Source: Fragilaria radians
Taxonomy: Eukaryota > Bacillariophyta > Fragilariophyceae > Fragilariales > Fragilariaceae
Length of the DNA stretch: 64,000 bases
Direction: 5' to 3'
Assembly (NCBI GenBank): GCA_900642245.1
Contig: CAAAJI010000025.1
Coordinates: 160,095-224,094, forward strand
Shown: positions 59,113 to 64,000 of the stretch, piece after piece
How the letters are laid out: each line of letters opens with the position of its first letter
Position numbering within the stretch: position 1 is the stretch's first letter
Notes under the pieces: generated by a model
What the model was told of the DNA's origin: nothing
Databases searched by the model: none
The model's input: the letters and a program-made list of their open reading frames with translations, nothing else
Translations under genes and position numbers: made by a program

Positions 59113-59766
59113 CTTTTTGTGAAGCCTTGAAACTCATTTGCTGTGAACATGCAGCCATGAGCTTGTAAGACCCTTGCAACTTATATTTACCACAAATAAG
59201 CAAACTCTTTTAGTCTTGCAATCATCTTTTTCTAGGAGAATATAACTTTGTCACTGATACTTGTGATTCCCTTTTTATTGTGTTCAAACTGTTTCCTTAA
59301 TTGCTCTTGACCTTGTTAATCTCAATGTTTTCTTCTTCTAATTCAATCTTTAGGATTTCCACAATGCTTTTGTATGCAGGAGGAAAGTTCTGTTAGACAT
59401 GAATGATGAAATTCAGACCATTTTATAATTTTGTTTCTAAACAGCTTTCCCACAGTTTTGAAGTTCTTTATCCACTGACCAGGATTTTGTTTTATGCCCA
59501 TATAAGAACACATTCAATGAATTGTGTTTGGTTCGTTTGCTGTCATGTTTGGTTCAAATTTTTCATTTAAGTATGTCCAACAACGTGGGTATCACCTTCA
59601 GTTAAGTTTTGCCACTTAATCAAAAAGATTTGACAATCACTTCTTTTAGTTAACACTTTATTATCTAATACAACGAACAATATCTACTAATTTCATAGAG
59701 CAAAAATACACAGGTTTTGAAAATAAATTAATTACTCAAAAATAAATCTTTAACTTGAAAGAAGAA
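59113..59766. other. intergenic, nothing recognised
   Basis: AT-rich; contains the 3' flank of the GT2 gene. Minus-strand text near 59400-59520 may be further gag debris. Confidence 0.45.
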
Positions 59767-62356
59767 TTATGAAGTTTGAGTTGCTTGTTCCCCAGCTGAT
59801 ACAATTTTAGCGAAGCGATCTCCCCAATACGACCACTTGCGAAGCTCGCTTGGCTTGGTGGAATTACTTAGTTCAAGAACTGATAAAAGGTGAATTTGAT
59901 TTTCTTGGAAAACAGTCCTTGATTCAACGGGTACCCTGCTCTTTGCCCATTTTAAGAGGGCAATACAAAAGCTTTTCCATTGAGGAAATACAACCTCTTC
60001 TCCTTCTTGTCCATTGAATGCGCCGTTTCTAGCAAGCGCACGCTGTGTCATTCCGAGTGCAGCGAAAACACTCATTCTTGCCTCGTTTTTAACTTCGGTC
60101 AATTGTCCACGAACAGAAGAGTCAAACTTTCGATGACTGCATACTTCTTTGTGATAGAAATGAATATTCTTAGAGGCAGCTATGGATGTCCAGTGAAATT
60201 GTACATCATTATGAACTTTAGTTGGTCCAAAGAAAACATCAGCATCAAACAATAGCTTCGATGAAGTTAGTTGTTTCCATGGATAATTAATCAGCCCAAG
60301 TGCAGCTTCTTTTTGACTGTCATGCGTTTTTTCCTTCTGTGCTCGAACCGATGCCCAAATGCGCTCGTCACCTTTCATCATTCCTTCCCTTCGTGTTACT
60401 TTCCCAGGACCAATATATTCCACAAAATAGGGCATCACCATTAAATCTTTCTTGTACTTGGTGGCAAAGTCGACAGCATCTGCCAGGGCACCAAAGTCAT
60501 ATCCATCGTCAGCGTCTACGAAGAACACATAACGGCCTTCCACAAGAGGAAGTGCAAGATTTCTAGCTTTACCTGCACCATTCGAAGATGGAGTCGACAT
60601 GAAATAAAAGTTATGCTTATGATCATCTGCAAAGTCTCGCAGAATATCTGCAGTGTTGTCTGTGGAGCCATCGTCTATTGCGAACACCTCAAACGTGAAT
60701 CCAGGTTTGAAAAGTTGAGCGTACATCGAATCCAAAAGATCATAAATGAAATCTGCAACATCAACAGTTGGCATAATAATGGACAAATCAATTTGCTTTG
60801 GACGTGATGACTGGTGTAAATTTACGGATTCGTTAAGAGAAACCCAATATCCCTCAGGAACTATGATATCCTCTTGTGCAGCCCAATGATTTCTGACTTG
60901 ATCTGAACGTCGATAAAATTTCTCTCTCATTTGACGTGTTATCTGCTTTCTGCCAATCCATGAGCTGGCTTTTAACCATTCAAAATAAGTCATGGCCACA
61001 TCTTTCGGTGCAACAGGAGGAAGACAATCAGTTTCTTGACGCTCAGTCACAGATGTTTCCGGAAACAACCCACGTGCTATGGCGTATTGATTTGGATAAT
61101 ACCCGCCAATTTTCGCAACACTTGTGTACCTACGAAACCATTCCATCGACATGACAGCTGCATCGCCATTTTTTTGATCAAAATTGAAAGAAGTCTGCCC
61201 CTTTCGTGCACGACGATGATGAAATAAGACTCGATCTATTTTAGAGCAACGTGCAGCATGAGTCATCGTCGTCCAGTGAAAAGCGTTATCCTCATAAAAA
61301 TAATCACCCCTGATAATTCAAAAACATTAGTTCATGCTTATTAAGAAACCAGTAACAATTTTTCAAAACTTACTCAGGAAACTTCAAGTCATACTTCATC
61401 AACATCTGACGCTTGTACATCTTCCTCCAAGGTACAGGGGAAGTTCGGAGCACTCTAGGATGTGTCAAAATGTTAAATGGTACATCGTTGGGGATTTCAT
61501 CCCAGTGGCGAAAGTCATAACTTGGTTCAGATACAACAGTACCATTTGACAAGGGCATTACAACATCGAAATCTGCCATGACAATGTCTGAATTGAAAAT
61601 CTCTGCATGAGTCAACATTGTCTCAACGGCATCCAGTTCCATATAGTCATCTCCGTCGGCGAACATCACGTAGTCAGTATATTCGGAGCAGCTATCTATG
61701 CCAATATTCGAAGGCTGGCCAGCACCACCGTTGGTATTGTGTGTAAGTCGGACAACTTGAAGAGTAGGGGTGGTTGTGTCTGGGCCTGGAGGAGCCGTTG
61801 CGTACTTTTCAAGCAGTAGATCAGTGGTTCCATCATTCGAGTTGTCATCAACAACAATAATCTCTACATTTTGATATGTTTGCTGAAGTACGGATTCAAC
61901 AGCAATGCTCACATAATCAACGACATTGTAAGTTGTTGCAATGACACACACTCGAGGTTTTTTCCTTTGTAGAGCAATGCTAGCTACTGCAATAGAGGGT
62001 TGCCTTACCGCAAAGCGCTGTTCGGACACCAATAAAGGAACTGCCATTCGAAGAGGATTTTTGCATTCCTTTAGAGAAGGTACAGCTTTAGAGAGTAATA
62101 AACGCTCCGTAACCTCTGATTCAGTGAAGGAACTCAAGGTTTCGGCAAGCTGTGATGTATTCTGAATTGAACAGAGCAGGTACACTGGGATAAGTAGCAA
62201 AAGGGAAATGATTGCGATATGAAGGTCTTGCCTGTTAACGGTACGACAGAGCACAACGGAAGGACCGTACACCTTTGAGCCATCATAGTTCTCTTTTTCA
62301 ATGTCAAAGTTGTGATCGCTGTGCGACCGTTTCGAAAGGTGCCTGAAGTCGTTCAT
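59767..62356 (-). CDS. Golgi-type protein with two GT2 glycosyltransferase domains
   Basis: Exon 1 (62356-61374) and exon 2 (61309-59767) flank a 64-bp phase-2 intron with GTAAGT donor and ATTATCAG acceptor. Joining rebuilds the codon for E in FPEGDYFYEDNAFHW, which only makes a GT2 motif when spliced. The product has about 841 residues from the ATG at 62356 (an in-frame non-ATG stretch continues upstream to 62401). A single hydrophobic helix lies at ~45-64, giving a type II topology. Domain 1 (from ~134) has VIATTYNVVDY, VVDDNS (D170-D171) and the DxD-like FADGDDY (234-237). Domain 2 (from ~502) has LSIIMP, IDDGS (539-543) and VDADDGYD (593-596). Both keep their nucleotide-sugar and metal motifs, so both may be active. 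Acceptor and sugar are unknown. Confidence 0.9.
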
Positions 62357-63440
62357 GGGTGAACGTCGAGTCTTTTTCAAGGTGATGAATTGAAACCTCA
62401 ATTTTTATGACTGAAACCGTTTGAGACGAAAAATTCATATTTTCCGTTTCTCCATATAGCAACGAACATAGTGTGTTTCTGTAGGATTTCATATCATGAT
62501 AACTTGGACGAACTTAGGTACCTTCGCTTAAAACTATTTTTACCCTAGTCCTTAACATTTTTGAAAACCTTTTAAACCGTAAAAAATGTGTTTCTTTCCT
62601 CTTGCGTCAATACTAAAACTTCCATTTTGTACTTCTAATGACTTAGTGCTGCACAATTTTATGAAACTTTCCTCAAAACGGAATGAGCTTTCCATAGAAG
62701 GCATGAAAATGATATTTTTCAAAAGGATTTAAAGCATGCGCTCAAATTCAAGCCAATTAAAAATGCAAATTACTGTAAATAAATGTTGATATTCATGGTT
62801 CATGAAACTACTGGAACCACTTTAGAGACTGATCTAGTGGTAGAAACGGGCATCCGCATGCAGCGAATAAATCGATACAACAAGAAACTCTACAGTGATT
62901 TTGATACGTACCTTCAAAATTTGACTTTTAACCACTCTCGTCATTTGGCCTTGTCTTTTTTGTCTCGGCTGCTATCTACCTTTCTACAAAGAAAAATAGC
63001 TACGTTAAAATAACCTCTGAAAAAGAGCACGTCATCACATATGATTTCAGAAATAAATAATGTACTGAAGTATAAGGAATCCATGAAGTGTCATTGGAGG
63101 ATGAGAAGGTCCGTAGATTTCGTCTGGACCTAGCAAATGCTTTGAAGCAACTTCATTATGGAAAATCAAAGTGTGGATTGAAGTCTACTAAGTCATAAGC
63201 CTAGATCTCTTTCTGGCTTAATAATGACAAAACTGGCAAAATGTAGAGAATTAAAGAAGTAAATTGAGGGTTACATTTGCGAATCTTCAAGCTTTTAGAG
63301 AAGTCTCAAGATTAGACAAGACTATCAGAAAAAAACAATAAATTAGTCTAAATTTTATCTGTGTCTACTTTTTATATCTTACCGTAGAGCACTGTGATTG
63401 CACTTTGTTACCGAGTGATTAGAAAGATTAAAAGAATGTC
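62357..63440. other. 5' flank of GT2 gene and intergenic
   Basis: No recognised gene; the frame at 62783-63013 has no motif. The right end (from ~63290) shows weak similarity to the LTR-like block before G1 (TTAGAGAAGTCTC). Confidence 0.45.
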
Positions 63441-63458
63441 ACTAAGTAAGTTAAACTA

Positions 63459-64000
63459 CAAGTCTATGACTGGTTTACCCCCTGCAGTTCAAGAAAACCC
63501 GCCTATTCCTTTCGTTTCAAAGGCTAAGAAATTCTGAGACCAGCTGTTCCCGGAAAAAAGTAATTGGCTTTTCTTTTCGAAGAAATCAATTCGTTAAGGA
63601 AACAATGGAATACAAAGATTCCAAATTCCAAGAAAGGAAAACGGAATCTCTCTTTTCAACTGAAATTAATTTAACCACTACTAGTGATGAAGATGAGGAG
63701 TATTTTTCCTTCTTTTCTAGTTTAACTAGGATGAAATCTAATAAACTAGCAAAAACCTCACCCCTAACCCCTAATTGGTTGTGAGTTTCTACATTAACAA
63801 CGAAGAACAATTGTTAAGAGGTCTGGCAGATACAGGAGCCAGCAACAGTATCATTCTTGAAGGTTATACTTCAAAGAATCTTATTCAAAGAGATAAAAGT
63901 AACCAAACCACATGGAGCACCAGGGTGGTAAGTTCAAAAGTAACAAAACTGGTTTAGTGACCTTTTCACTTCAAGGGTTTAACCTCAAGAAACAAGTTTT
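63459..64000 (+). pseudogene. Gypsy copy G3, internally deleted, runs off the window
   Basis: Starts with gag text TGLPPAVQENPPIPFVSKAKK, matching the G1 gag start, then jumps at about 63540 to LAFLFEEINSLRKQ, which in G1 lies roughly 800 bp further on. Protease follows with an intact LADTGASNSIILEGYTSK at about 63820. The element continues past base 64000. Confidence 0.8.

Noticed and set aside
62783..63013. 76-codon plus-strand frame
   Set aside because: No motif, no start context, and no homologous text elsewhere in the window.
1..64000. CRISPR array or bacterial operon
   Set aside because: No short regularly spaced repeats; introns and retroelements show eukaryotic nuclear DNA.

Overview
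This is a 64 kb piece of AT-rich eukaryotic nuclear DNA. It is almost certainly from a diatom or a close stramenopile relative; the species cannot be named. The reasons are short GT-AG introns (60, 64, 67 and 142 bp), host genes with one or two exons, a zinc-module protein of a type I know mainly from diatom proteomes (3141-4400), a tandem GT2 protein, a pepsin-like protease with a thrombospondin-like tail, and LTR retrotransposons with diatom-style gag and pol. No rRNA, tRNA or CRISPR was found. There are two assembly gaps, at 16290-16290+945 (ending 17235) and 35453-35472.

Seven host genes are supported. They are a zinc-module nuclear-type protein (3141-4400, -), an RG-rich RRM-like protein with a presequence (8784-11309, -), a membrane-anchored FkbM-type methyltransferase (12865-14166, -), a membrane aspartic protease (22152-25346, +), a PPR-like organellar protein (28111-30997, -, two exons), an armadillo-repeat protein (39448-42730, +, two exons) and a two-domain GT2 glycosyltransferase (59767-62356, -, two exons). 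They form no operon or pathway cluster. The FkbM, protease and GT2 proteins all point to the secretory or surface system; the RG-rich and PPR-like proteins both look organellar.

Much of the rest is transposon debris. From 14.5 to 22.1 kb there is a decayed hAT transposase, a nearly intact pogo/DDE_1 element with inverted repeats and TA target duplications, a solo copia LTR with a clear target duplication, and a second decayed DDE_1 element that ends about 90 bp before the protease start codon. From 25.7 to 27.4 kb there are a copia RNase H relic and an unidentified decayed reading frame. From 31.9 to 39.0 kb a 3.5 kb segment with copia integrase relics is present twice in direct orientation around a 20-N gap.

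From 44.4 to 59.1 kb is a nested retroelement cluster: a DDE_1 relic, a copia tail, Gypsy copy G1 (+) interrupted by a copia element C1 (-), a fragment from another lineage, a second copia start C2 (-) with its 5' LTR inserted in Gypsy copy G2 (-), an LTR-like block, and a decayed reverse transcriptase element. A third Gypsy copy, G3, runs off the right edge. The genic and repeat-rich blocks alternate sharply.
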